A stretch of 64,000 bases of DNA, taken from contig OZ024830.1 of the NCBI GenBank assembly GCA_964016985.1, positions 78,877,852 to 78,941,851 of the forward strand, written 5' to 3'. Position numbers and translations under genes: made by a program. This document shows positions 34,601 through 45,479 of this stretch, piece after piece (the stretch's first letter is position 1; every line of letters begins with the position of its first letter). This DNA is from Anodontia alba. Its lineage: Eukaryota; Mollusca; Bivalvia; Lucinida; Lucinidae. The notes under the pieces are model-generated. The model worked only from the letters and a program-made list of their open reading frames with translations, was not told where the DNA came from and did no database searches.

Positions 34601-37600
34601 TGGATTGCTTTTATATTTAGAAGGGATGAAGAGGAGGACCAGTAGGTGTGTCACATGCAAGAGAGACAACTCTTTTCCTTGACTAAACCCGTCCATAATT
34701 CCGCTAGGCATTTTTCTTGTTCTTTCCAGCAACAATACAATCTACTTACACGACAGTCAGAATTGGAAGAGTTTATGGTCTGCAAGAATGAAGGGATAGG
34801 GGTTCTGCCATGGAGTCCTCTTAAAGGGTAATTGGTTTTATTTCTACGTAGCATTCCACAAAAGCAATTCTTATGTGTATTCATGTATTCACAACAAGGT
34901 TTAAAGCTGTTGTAAACAGTAACATCAAAACGTGTTTCCGCACAGGTTATCTAAAATAGTCTGAGTAGGGTGGTCATTAAACTTACCGAATCATTTACTC
35001 TGTCAAGCTATCTGTAAACAAGAGTTGTCAGAAGACAACGCAGCTCGCCGTATAGGGGGTGACCGGATAAGAAACAATCTTTAAATATTAAAGATTAAAT
35101 GCAGAACTGAAACTCATATGACAGAGTATGTCCTGACTTTGATGTATTAAGAATGTCAAATTGAGGGTTGGGGTATATGCCATTGAAACGTCTTCCCTTT
35201 GGTTGGTGTGGACAAAATATGAAAGCTACATCTTACATGCTGAAGCCCTTAGGTTGGTGTGGACTAAATATGAAAGCTGTATCTTACATACTTCAGCAGT
35301 CATGTACACGTTTCAAAATTAAAACACAGCTGTAAATGACCTTGATCTAGGCAGAAGGTCAAACTGAGGAAGAGGTGCATACTATTGAAAGTCTGTGGTA
35401 GGCGTTGGCCAAATATTAAAGCGGTATCTTGAATACTTCAGTAGTTACGAACACTTTTCAGAACTAAAACGCAGAACGCAAGCATGGGTTTATATGACAA
35501 AGTATAACCTAACCTTAACCTAGGCAGAAGGTTAAACTGAGAAAAGGGTTTGTGCTATTAGGAGGTCTAACCCAAATGTTGGTGTTGGCGAAATATCAAA
35601 GCGTTATCTTGAATATTTCATCAGTTACAAACACTTTTCAAAACTTAAACGCAGAACTCGAACAGGAGTTTAAATGACAGACTATGATCTGACCTTGACT
35701 TAGACAGAAGGTCAAACTGAAAAAGGGGTGTGTGCTATTGAAGGACTTACCCTAAGGTAGTTGTGGGCCAAATATTAAAGCGGTATTTTGAATACTTCAG
35801 CAGTTACAAACACTTTTCAAAACTAAAACGCAGAACTCCAACATGGGTTTAATTGATAAACTATGACCTGACCTTGAACCAGGCAGAGGGTCAAAGTGAA
35901 AAAAAGATATGTGCTATTAAAAGTTCTTACCCTTATATTGCTGTGAGCCAAATGTTAAAGGGGTATCTTGAATACTGTAGCAGTTACAGATACTTTTCAA
36001 AACTTAAACGTAGAACTCCAACATGGGTTTAAATGACAAAGTATGATCTGACCTTTACACAGCAGAAGGTCAAACTGAGGAAGGGTGTGTGATATTGATA
36101 GGTCTAACCCTAAGGCTGGTGTGAGCCAAATGATAAAACTCTATCTTGAATATTTCAGCAGTTACAAACACTTTACAAAACTTAAACACAAAACTTAAAC
36201 ATGAGTGTATATGACAAAGTGAGAACTGACCTTGACCTACATAAATGGTCTAACTTGGGAATGGGGGTGTATGCTATTGAAAGGTCATAACCTATAGTAG
36301 GTGTAGGCCAAATATGAAAGCAGTACCTTAAATAATTAAAAAAAACTATGCACACCCTTGTAAACTTAAACCTTGTACTAACGCGGACGCCGACACAGAC
36401 GCGGACGCCAACACGGACGCGGACGCCGACAGACGCCGACGCCAACGACTGGGTGACAACATAAGCTCTCCAGGGACATAGTTCCGGCGAGCTAAAGGTC
36501 TAAAAAGAGAGACTTTTTGGGAACAACATCAGACACATAGCCACCAGAGCCTAAATGGCTCTCGACTCTTGACATCTCCACCTATGCCAGTGGCGTGATT
36601 TCAAAATAATTTCACAAAAAAAAAAAAAAAAAAAAGAAACTCCCGTATACCCCTTCACCAAACTTTTAGAAATGCTTCGCTCGGGTGAACAAAACGGCCG
36701 CCAGAGCTAAAAAAAAACACAACTTTTTAAACGGCATCTACTAGGCAAATGGTCAAACTTAGAAATAATTTCACAGATTTGTATAATTTCACAGAAATGC
36801 TCCTATTATGCTCCTATAATGCCTGTTTACCAAAGTTGGTAACATAGGACTGCTGGGCTGAACAAAATGGCCACCAGAGCTAAAAATAGAAAAAAAAAAA
36901 TCTTTTAACGACATCTTCTCGTAGGCCATAGGCACAATCTCAAATAATCTCCCAGAAATGTTCCTCTTGTGCTCCTTTACCAAAGTTGCTGAGATGGTTT
37001 CACTTAGCTGATAAAAATCTCCACAAGAGCTGAAAGAGCTGTCCGAAGGGTTTTATGATAAGCTCGTAACTGATTCTCTGGCGTTTACACCTCGGTAAAA
37101 TCCATAAAAATAGCATTCTTACATTATAATTCCTACTAGGTCAGATTTATGTTGAAACTTCGGTAAAATAGTTCCTTTTAGAAAATTTCGCAAAAGAGGT
37201 CTAAGTTTCCTGCTTATTGGATTTATCAAAGTATAAATGAACCTTCGAATTTGTTCTTGATCAAACAAAATGCGCTAAATAAGTTACAATAATATGAAAG
37301 ATGTCTTGCGCTACAATCAGAGAACAGAATTGTAATCATACAGTATAATTAGCCTTTTAACCCTTGCCTTGCTGAATAATTTAAGATGCCACGCCTACGT
37401 CTAATTTCCAGCCATAGTAAGTAAGTACGTAAGTTGGCTTCATTTAAAGAGGGTGACTCATTTGGCAGTGCCAATCTTCCATGAGGCCCTCTAAAATACA
37501 TACAAAACAAATTAATGAAACAACAAATGCAATGCAATAGATACAAGTATGAAAATGAGAGGATGATTAGCATGATACTGACTGAGCTAAAACATTGTAT

Positions 37601-40600
37601 AACTTTAGCATCATTATGTTTAATTGTTAATTGTATTACATTTCAGTTATTCCATAACAATTTCTAGATATTCTAACCATTCAGATTACTTGATCCGGGC
37701 TTTTGATAGAAATTCACATTTAATGACAAACAGTGCAGATCGAAATCAGTTGGCTTGATCTGGATCTACACTGTTTGCTAAGACAGGGCATGCTGTGTTA
37801 AGCAAGAAAAGGGCTAACAAAGTAACATCAGTATGCAAATAAATTGGTTTAAGTTCTGAGTAGCCCAGTTAGTAAAGCGTCTGCCCGCGATCGAATTATT
37901 GTGGGTTCAGTCATCAGCCTTGTCATACCTGCGATGCTCTATGGTTATTTCTAGCTGTAATTTCTTTTTGCGCTCGACGTTATGAAGACGGTACAACACT
38001 AGCCATACATGTGGCAGTATATTGTGCCTGGTGGAAGTATAATAACAATGTGTCTGCGATGTTTGCTATACTTTGCATATGTTAGAGTTTATCAGAGGGC
38101 ATTTTCACGATAATACTGCAGTGAGGCGCTCAGTTTCTACCGCTACATCCAAGCACCTTCCTATATGACGTAAAGAATATTTCGAGTGACTCAAATAAAT
38201 GGGAGTTGAAACACTTGGTAGATTTTCCAACATTTAGTTACAAGGGAGACAAGTTTCATCATGATTATGAAAACTCGCCTATTCAAATATATTGAAAAAT
38301 TTACAAAAAAAAAAAAAAAATAAATAAATAAATAAATAAATAAATAAAAAAAAAAATAAAAATGAAAGTTTTCAGATAAAAATAATCTGATATTTTTCAT
38401 ATTTCAGCTAAAAAATAGATTGTAGTTACTCATTAGAACCGCCTCGGCGATAATGTTCTAACGAGTAATAACAATCTATGATTTGTTTAGCATAATAAGA
38501 AAAATAATGTATACCCCTATAACCCCCACTTACTATATAAAAGTGGGGTTTGTGGGTCAAACTTATATAGGCGTGTTTTCATGATTTGTGGCTTCCTGTT
38601 AGCTTTCCTACACAACAGGTCCCTTCTGATACTAAATACACTTTTGAGATTTTCCGTCTTCTCTACATGGGAGACAAACTGAGAGACTTCATATTTGTTT
38701 ACATGTCGTTTCCTAAAATTAAACCACTGAAATAATTGGACTTGACACACTCAGTAGAAGTTCTTCCCTTTTATTAGAAGGGAGACAAATTCTGTGATTT
38801 CCTGTTTGGCTTTCCTGCTCAACGAGTTCCTTCTGAAAATTAAACCACTGAATTTAAGTGGACTTGATACACATGGTAACTTTTCCGACAATTTTACAAG
38901 GGAGACAATTTTAAAGACTTCCTGTTTGCTTTCATGCGCTACCGCTCCTTCTGAAAATGGTAACTTTCATGCGCAACCGCTCCTTCTGAAAATGGTAACC
39001 TTCATGCGCAACCGCTTCTTCTAAAAATAGTAATTTTCATGCGACCGCTCCTTCTGAAAATGGTAACCTTCATGCGCAACCGCTCATTCCGAAAATGGTA
39101 ACCTTCATGCGTAACCGCTCCTTCTGAAAATGGTTACTTTCAGGCGCAACCACTCCTTCTGGAAATGGTAACTTTCATGCGCAACCGCTCTTTCTGAAAA
39201 TGTGTCTACTTTAAAAGACAAGAAGTTGCTGTCAAGGGGTTCTACTTGAAAAGATAAGTAGGGAGCAAATTCTTGCCTTTTAGAGTGGAAACCTTTTCAG
39301 AAGGGAGGTAAACAGATATGACAGAGCTGCCTTCCCTAAGAATCTATCAATTCTCGTTAAACCGCAACTCAAATAAAGCATGCAAGCACAGTTCATCATA
39401 ATATCCAGTACAGCACAATTATAATTCCGTTTGTTATCATTTCCAAGTGGCCTCCTTGCTGGGAAATTCAAGAGAGATTCCAAACCAGACGAGACCGGAA
39501 GTAGAATAGGATACGTCACATCTAAACAAGAGTTCTCCAATGAAGCTGCCCCTGTTTGGACTAATTATGTTAATGATGAAGGTTACTGGTCACTGATGGC
39601 ATTACTTGAAAGAATTGCTCAGAAGCACGGTATGGTTAAAACAATAGTATTAGCCGCAGTGTCAGAAAACTTACCTTCGGACATGTACGCTCAGCGAATA
39701 TCCAGATCTAACTGCGCATTCGCTTAGTCTGATCAGAATATTCACTGATAACAAATGGGACAGAGTTTCTTTAGGCAGACAATCATCGCGAAAACACGCC
39801 TATATAATTTTGATCCCTTTAAACCCCACTTTTGTATAGTAAAACTGGGGTTTTAAGGGATATACATTATTTTTCTTATATCTGCTCAAAAACACAGCCT
39901 GTGATGACTCGTTAGAACCGCCTCGGCGAGGCGGTTCTAACGAGTACAACAATATATGTTTTGAGAAGAAATAATAATAATAAAAATATCCGATTTTTTT
40001 ATTTGAAAACTTTCAGTTTTTGGTGGCGAAATTTTCCATATATTTGAATAGGCGTATTTTCGTAATGAAGACTCTTAGCAGACTGCGCAGATGCGAAGGC
40101 TGATTTGAGTCTTCGTTGGGCGCATATTTAGTTGAAAGATAACAATGTGGACTATGTTTTCTGTCGAAACATACACAGACAATACCACGGTTTTAATGAA
40201 ATAAAAAGAAAGACAGTGATCAGAAAACAGTACAGTTACCTAACATCTTGCTTCCAAGCCACCAAAGGGAAAGAAGGACGTACTTAAGCAACGGCACCAC
40301 AATCAAACTCGACAAGCAGAAAGCCAAAAGGACAGTTTCGTCTGTTCGTTAGGAATAATGAAAAAGGCAACATTTCTCATACCTTTTAGCAGCTCTGAGC
40401 GAACTTCTATGTTTACGTACGTACCTTTATGAGCTTATATGCAATAATATCAGCGCTATATTCATGTAAATGTATAGGTACCTAAATAAATTAACATTAG
40501 GCTGGAATAATTTAACACGATTTTATCACTAATCTTATTCAATCGTAAATGACTATCGGATAACAACTTGTTTGGAAAATATCACATAAATGTTTAATCT

Positions 40601-43600
40601 AATTTCAGTGAGTCTCAACGTCAGAAAAACGTACCTACGGACATATGCGCCCAGGAAAGATTCAGATTAGTCTGCGCCTTCTGGCGGTCTAATCAGAATC
40701 TTTACTGGATTCATTTCGGATAGCAAACCCAGCAGGCAAACAACACCAAAATGACGTCGTATCAACGTCGATGCGACGTGATCACGTCGCATCGACGTTG
40801 ATACGACGTCATTTTAACGTTTTGTGCCCACTGGGAAGGATGCCAAGTTTCTTCATTCGGACAACAGAGATTCTGATCAGGCTGCGCGGACAACTGATGA
40901 TAGATAAGCCGCAACGCGAACGTACATACTGACGTGCGCCCATCAAAGACTCAAATCAGCCTGCGTAGTCTGATCAGTAAACATTGTCCGCAAGAAGAAA
41001 CTTTGCATCCTGTCTATCGAACATGCGCTTAGTCATTCAGAATTTTCCAACATTGTTGTTTTAGGTAAAAATATAATATGATAGGAAGTTTATTTTTATT
41101 TAAACGGAGAATGATGGCATATATAGCCTTTCGTAATTTTCTAACTTTGACGTTTTAGGTAAAATATTATAAAAATACGAATGTTTATTTTGATTTATAT
41201 GGAGACTGGTAGACTTTAGTCGTGAGAAAATTTTTAACGCTTAGCACTCTGGGTAAAATTTTCAGCAGACGACATTTTGAAATATTTTTCTTATTTTTCT
41301 CAGAAAACAGGATAAGACATTTCATGCAAATTGTCTCCTAAGGAGACAATTTGCATGAAATGTCAAATCCTGTTTTCTGGGAAAAATAAGAAAAATATCA
41401 TCAATCTGTCGTCTGCTGAAAATGCCCAGAGAGTGGTAAAGGTTATTCTAACACTCCTCACCTATATAGCCAATGGTTAAACTCAGTGATATATTATGCA
41501 ATAAATCACTGGGCGGAAACGCGCGACGCTATCTGGCGCCTTTCCGACGTCATTTCGACACGCTGCTGACGTCAGTCTTAGTTTCTACGACGCTAGACTG
41601 TGTAACGTCGTTTTTCTCACTTCAGCAACGTAAGAAATGCATGTAAACGTCAGCGTTACAGTCAAAACTTTTGGCGGGATTTCTTTATTCGATGGCGGAA
41701 AGTTTGAAAAATCTAAAGGCTACAATTACCTTTTCGTCGTTTTCTATGTGTTAGAATCGAAATAGATCAGCTCTTGTGCGTGATTTGTTGAGTAATAAAT
41801 CACAGTTTGTCGGTCAGTTGTAAGAAGATAAATCACTCGCGCTCCGCGCTCGTGATTTGATCTACTTAACAACTGACCTCCAAACAGTGATTTATTACTC
41901 AACAAATCACTGCTAGAGCTGATCTATTTCTTAAATATAGCTGTTTTAGGTAGTAAAAGTATAAAATAATACGATTGTATATTTTGACTTAAATGGACAT
42001 TGAAGGAATTGATAGTCATTCGGAATGTTTCAACAATGCTATTGTAGGTAAAACTGTAATATAATACGAACGTTTTTTTTTTATTTAAATGGACATTGCA
42101 GGAAATGATAGTCATTCGGAATGTTCCAACAATGTTATTATAGTTAAAAGTATAACAGAGTACAAATGTTTATTTTGATTTAGATGAAGACTGATGGAAT
42201 TCAAAGTCATGAGGAAATTTTCAAAGTTGCTTTTTAATATACACGTATAATATAATTCGACTGTTTACAATTTTGATTTAAAGGACAATGAAGATATTGA
42301 TAGTCATTCGGAATGTTCCAACAATACTGTTGTAGGTAAAAGTGTCCCTCAGGTAGCAATACGTTGGCTGTTACAACAAGATGTCGTATCCTCTGTGATC
42401 ATTGGTGCCACTTCAGTAAAACAGCTAGAAGAAAATATGGGAGCTGGAAGTGGTTGGGAGCTGTCACAAGAAGAGGTATAAAATACTGACTATTTTATAG
42501 ACAAATAAAATATTTAAAAGTTGCCATCGGAACACAGAATACACAGAAGAATCTAAATCGGAGTCTGGGTTTCATTGAGATTCTTCATATTCTGCAGTCT
42601 AGTTTGCAGGGCTACATACAGAATCGAGCACCGGCTTAAGCGAAGCTCGATTCGCTTTCAAGCAGGCTCACATGGTTGAAACTGAATGGTTTAACAATGT
42701 GGAGCGCTGTGGTGCAGTGGTAAAGCGTCGGACTCGAGATCGATAGGTACCGGGTTCGATCCCCACTAACAGCAAGTGTTGTTTCTTTGAGCAAGAGACT
42801 TTATCCACATTGCTTAGTACTGGTTTCTACCCAGGAAAAAAGAGGGCCACATGGAAGATTAGTACTAGATTACTAAATGTGTTTCCCTCTATAAATAAGG
42901 TCGATTATTATTATGATTCAACAGCCTCGCCGCTTTTCGAAGTTATGTTTCCAATAAGTTTGTCTGCGACAGATCATTAATGTTTTCGATATTCTGAAAC
43001 TATCTTGAAACTTTCCTATTTTACTCATTGTCTTGTAATCATCTTTTCTCCTTATTTTATTTTTCCACAGGTCATTGTATTTGTATACGCATTATATGTT
43101 CACCTTTTTCGCAGTTTCGCCTGAAGTGTACTTGCTAACCTGGGCCCAGTTGTTCAAAGCGTCGTTAGCTTAACGAGCTCGTTAAGGGTCATTTCGTTAA
43201 CTGTTTTAGCGAATTCAATATACAATATTCTGATATTTTTTGCTGAAAAAATGTGAGTTGCTTTTGCACTGCAAAAGCTACTCACATTTTTTCAGCAAAA
43301 AATTTCAGAATATTTGCGTATCACTCGACATAAATTTTAATGAATCGTTAACTAACGACATCGTTAGCTTTGAACAACTGGGCCCTGGTCTAGATATGAC
43401 GTATATCTAAGACCTTCGGGAAGACTCTGTTTCATGATTGTGGCATTTCTCTGGTTCCTTCCTTTATCATTACGAAAACATACCTATTCAAATATACTGA
43501 AAATCTGATTACCAAAAAAATGAAAATTTTCCGATGAAAAATACTGATATTTTTCATATTTTTGTTCAAAACATAGATTGTGGGTACTCGTTAGAACCGC

Positions 43601-44841
43601 CTCGCCGAGGCGGTTCTAACGAGTACCCACAGTCTATGTTTTTGAGCAGAAAGAAGAAAAATAATGTATCCCCCTGGTAACCCCAGTTTTACTATATAAA
43701 AGTGGGGTTTAAGGGGGTCAGAATTATATAGGTATGTTTTCATGATGTGTTTTCCCTTTTAGCATTTTGCACAAAACAAAAACTCTGGAAAAGGGATTCA
43801 CTCTAAGGGTAAAAGAAAATGCTCTCAGCTGAAGCAAATTCTTTCCGTGTGTAGTCCCTTCGTCAGAGACAAAATCAGTTATAACAAAATGGGTTAATCT
43901 TTTGTGTATCCATACCTCTTAAAAAAAAGCTCTTACAAAAAAAAAAACAATAAAAAAACACAAAACGTAAATTATCTCTTTTTTCTTCCTGTCCTGGCAC
44001 CATGATTAGCCCTCGGTAGCTCGAACTACCCATGTCTCGAACAATTTTTTATTGGTCCCAAAAACGTTCGAGCCATCAACGTTCGACGGTATAATCATTC
44101 TTAAAAGACAACAGCTTTATCTAAACCTTGTCAAATATTTGATAATAACTCAGTTACACTTTGCAGTCATTACTCGAAACACATGACAAAACACAGGCGT
44201 GTGCATGCCTTGCCTTATATTTGATGACAACTCAGTTGCAGTTTGCAATGGTTGCCTTATATTAGATGATAAATTTAACATGCTGTGCATCACGAAAACA
44301 TGCCTGTATGATTTTGACCCCATTAAACCCCACTTTTATATAGTAAAACTGGGGTTTACAGGGGTATACATTATTTATCTTATTTCTGCTCAAAAACATA
44401 GATTGAGGGTACTCGTTAGAACCGCCTCATCGAGGCGGTTCTAACGTGTACCCACAATCTATGTTTTGAGCAGAAATATGAAAAATATCAGAATTTTTTA
44501 TCTGAAAATTTTCAAGTTCTTGGTGGTAAAATTTTCAGTATATTTGAATAGGCATGTTTTCCTAATGGTAAACAATCAGACACTGTTAAAGACATTTCTA
44601 TTATTTTTCACATATCTTATTCAAAATGAAACTTTTTTTTTTGTTTTTTTGTTTTGTTTTGTTTTTTCTGTGTCGGATAGGAAAATATCAATTTTCCATC
44701 TAATGAGTAAATAAACAGAGTAATATGTACTTGTGTTTTCAGATGGAAGAACTAAGCAGTGCGAGCCTACGAGTGAACTATTACCCGTACGAGCTAATCC
44801 AGCGAGTTAATACAACAAGAATCAACCCATTCTGTAAATAA
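31491..44841 (+). CDS. Aldo-keto reductase gene, seven exons, 5' end missing
   Basis: Spliced exons 31491-31636, 32331-32481, 33944-34117, 34730-34827, 39448-39629, 42336-42475 and 44743-44841 join in frame (990 nt, 329 residues plus stop), each bordered by AG and GT. The product is an NADPH-dependent aldo-keto reductase of the long bacterial-like type (animal copies are often labelled YajO-like or Kv-beta-like). The tetrad is visible in the partial protein: Asp29 and Tyr34 in LDTANVY, Lys60 in VLGTKV, His101 in YQSHCWD. The C-terminal [13 protein letters not shown] block is the family's cofactor-phosphate region. Only the first beta strand (about 20-30 residues, ending in a TFG-like motif) is absent; that exon was not found between the upstream transposons and could lie further left. 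The introns, up to 4.6 kb, are filled with MITEs and satellites. Substrate cannot be inferred. Confidence 0.9.
31784..32148. mobile_element. Tc1/mariner-like MITE
   Basis: TACGGTAGAACCTGAATGGC and complement of TGAGGTTCGACTGTA give ~26 bp imperfect inverted ends beginning TA. A diverged A-like hairpin (31925-32005) lies inside. Located in the AKR intron after exon A. Confidence 0.55.
32331..32481 (+). CDS. AKR exon B
   Basis: Follows CTTTTTACAG and ends CAG before GTAACG. It completes the split Lys codon and reads [13 protein letters not shown], with the catalytic Lys, through [14 protein letters not shown], the typical AKR stretch leading to the catalytic His. Confidence 0.9.
33268..33545 (-). 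mobile_element. Diverged copy of SINE family S1
   Basis: Shares GGTTTTACGTCCAAGTCAAC, GAGCGCGGTC, ACTGACAACTGCCC and TTGAATCAGCGGAAGGG with the copies at 26.3 and 51.3 kb. The tRNA-like head is different (GGGGTTCGAACTAACGACCA). It lies in the AKR intron between exons B and C and interrupts a D-family palindrome at 33228-33262. Confidence 0.6.
33814..33878. repeat. Hairpin family C copy
   Basis: ATAATGTAGATCCAGATCAA and TGATCTGGATCTACACTGTT arms, in the AKR intron before exon C. Confidence 0.75.
33944..34117 (+). CDS. AKR exon C
   Basis: Follows TATGTAACAG and ends before GTAAAT. It starts [14 protein letters not shown] (catalytic His) and contains [16 protein letters not shown], the conserved strand and helix of the AKR barrel. 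Phase 0 at both ends. Confidence 0.9.
34730..34827 (+). CDS. AKR exon D
   Basis: Follows TTCTTTCCAG. It reads [15 protein letters not shown] and ends [10 protein letters not shown], the strand with the conserved PWSPL turn of this AKR group. The donor is GTAATT and the last Gly codon is split. Confidence 0.9.
35010..36500 (+). repeat. ~180 bp minisatellite element
   Basis: Opens AACAAGAGTTGTCAGAAGAC, has about seven units with GGTATCTTGAATACTTCAGC, ACACTTTTCAAAAC and GACCTTGACCTAGGCAGAAG, passes through a GACGCC/GACGCG stretch (36385-36445) and ends ACATAAGCTCTCCAGGGAC. Common style in bivalve genomes. It lies in the AKR intron between exons D and E. Confidence 0.8.
36540..37040 (+). repeat. 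Diverged satellite units related to 13.3-15.7 kb
   Basis: Phrases GGCCGCCAGAGCTAAAA, CATCTTCTCGTAGGCCATAG and CCAGAAATGTTCCTCTTG repeat about every 150 bp. Confidence 0.6.
37726..37779. repeat. Hairpin family C copy
   Basis: ACAGTGCAGATCGAAATCAG and CTTGATCTGGATCTACACTG arms, loop TTGG. Confidence 0.7.
37858..38080 (+). mobile_element. Probable degenerate tRNA-derived SINE
   Basis: AGTAGCCCAGTTAGTAAAGC resembles an A box and GTGGGTTCAGTCA a damaged B box at the right spacing. The remainder is unfamiliar. Could be chance or a tRNA pseudogene. Confidence 0.35.
38263..38585 (-). mobile_element. Hairpin MITE family A, copy A4
   Basis: In the AKR intron after exon D. Carries an A-rich/AATA expansion near 38308-38358 and a damaged centre (GGCGATAATGTTCTAACGAG). 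Confidence 0.8.
38930..39205 (+). repeat. ~36 bp tandem repeat, about eight units
   Basis: Unit ATGCGCAACCGCTCCTTCTG followed by AAAATGGTAACTTTC. One unit is shortened (TTCATGCGACCGC). In the AKR intron before exon E. Confidence 0.9.
39448..39629 (+). CDS. AKR exon E
   Basis: Acceptor is TTTCCAAG. It begins [15 protein letters not shown] and ends [10 protein letters not shown], with donor GTATGG. The reading frame continues exactly from exon D across a 4.6 kb intron holding a minisatellite and MITE A4. Confidence 0.9.
39784..40067 (+). mobile_element. Hairpin MITE family A, copy A5
   Basis: Just 155 bp after AKR exon E. Centre ACTCGTTAGAACCGCCTCGG is an intact palindrome; ends CGCGAAAACACGCC and GGCGTATTTTCGTAATG. 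Confidence 0.85.
40728..40838. mobile_element. ACGT-palindrome element family E, copy E2
   Basis: CCCAGCAGGCAAACAACACC to GTTTTGTGCCCACTGGG; interior ATGACGTCGTATCAACGTCG folds back on itself around GTGATCAC. Confidence 0.85.
41245..41436. mobile_element. Long-TIR MITE (CACTCTGGG ends)
   Basis: 192 bp; CACTCTGGGTAAAATTTTCA and TGCTGAAAATGCCCAGAGAG at the ends and ~70 bp of near-perfect fold-back meeting at TCTCCTAAGGAGA. A related half occurs at 63815-63860. In the AKR intron before exon F. Confidence 0.8.
41759..41930. repeat. 172 bp fold-back repeat
   Basis: GAAATAGATCAGCTC and GAGCTGATCTATTTC at the ends; inner arms TTTGTTGAGTAATAAATCAC and complement; centre CACTCGCGCTCCGCGCTCGTG. The preceding 41500-41700 is unusually GC- and ACGTC-rich and may be part of the same element. 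Confidence 0.75.
42336..42475 (+). CDS. AKR exon F
   Basis: Acceptor is ACTGTTGTAG. It encodes [14 protein letters not shown] and [16 protein letters not shown], the C-terminal cofactor-binding block, ending ELSQEE before GTATAA. Confidence 0.92.
42690..42915 (+). mobile_element. tRNA-derived SINE (family S2)
   Basis: The head GCTGTGGTGCAGTGGTAAAG (A box) and CCGGGTTCGATCCCC (B box) is followed by a non-tRNA body with GAGCAAGAGACTTTATCCAC, a phrase common to metazoan SINE core domains, and ends in AT-rich ATTATTATTATGATT. Located in the last AKR intron. Confidence 0.65.
43140..43388. mobile_element. Hairpin MITE family B, copy B3
   Basis: Same ends and central palindrome as B2, in the last AKR intron. 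Differs by GTGAGTTGC for GTGAGTAGC on one arm. Confidence 0.88.
43466..43746 (-). mobile_element. Hairpin MITE family A, copy A6
   Basis: In the last AKR intron. A nearly perfect 33 bp-arm central palindrome (ACATAGATTGTGGGTACTCG...). Confidence 0.85.
43995..44095. repeat. Short mariner-end-like repeat
   Basis: AGCTCGAACTACCCATGTCT and GTTCGAGCCATCAACGTTCG resemble the ends at 31784-32148 with almost no interior. Confidence 0.4.
44286..44568 (+). mobile_element. Hairpin MITE family A, copy A7
   Basis: In the last AKR intron, 175 bp before exon G. Ends CATCACGAAAACATGCC and GGCATGTTTTCCTAATG. Confidence 0.85.
44743..44841 (+). CDS. AKR exon G, terminal
   Basis: Acceptor is TTGTGTTTTCAG. It encodes [20 protein letters not shown] through a TAA stop at 44839-44841, matching the Y-P-Y-x-x-I/L tail common in this AKR group. 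An AATAAA overlaps the stop; a true polyadenylation signal was not settled. Confidence 0.88.
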   Translation: MEELSSASLRVNYYPYELIQRVNTTRINPFCK

Positions 44842-45092
44842 ATATTGGCCAAGAGATCCGTACGATTATTATTGACGAAACCATGGAATAAGTTTTAACA
44901 CTTAGTGGTCCGATTATTGAGCAAGACCCGCGAAATTAATTTAACATATACTGCCTCGATTATAGACCGAGACCCGTGGAGAATACATTAAAAAGCTTTC
45001 GCGCTTACTGATATGCAGTCATTAACTGGATAGTCTTGATTGACATTAAGGCTACTTTGCCGTAATCTAAAGGCCTTTGCGATAAACAGAGC

Positions 45093-45370
45093 CATTACGA
45101 AAACATGTCTATTCAAATATACTGAAAAGTTAATCATCGAAAAATTCAAAATTTTCAGACAAAAAATTCAAATATTTTTCATATTTCTGCTCAAAACATA
45201 GATTGTGGGTACTCGTTAGAACCGCCTCGCAGAGGCGGTTCTAACGAGTACCCACAATCTATGCTTTAAGCAGAAATCAGAAAAATAATGTATACCCCTG
45301 CAAACCCCAGTTTTACTATATAAAAATGGGGTTTAAGGGGTCAAAATTATATAGGCATGTTTTCGTGATG
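45093..45370 (-). mobile_element. Hairpin MITE family A, copy A8, with 29 bp flanking duplication
   Basis: Ends CATTACGAAAACATG and CATGTTTTCGTGATG. A 29 bp sequence starting AATCTAAAGGCCTTTGCGAT is repeated exactly at 45064-45092 and 45371-45399, abutting both ends. Confidence 0.85.
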
Positions 45371-45479
45371 AATCTAAAGGCCTTTGCGATAAACAGAGCA
45401 AAGTTTTTTTTCCATACTTATGGTTTTGTGAATCTAATTAATTTTAAAACAACATACTTGGTTTAATATAGAAACATCT

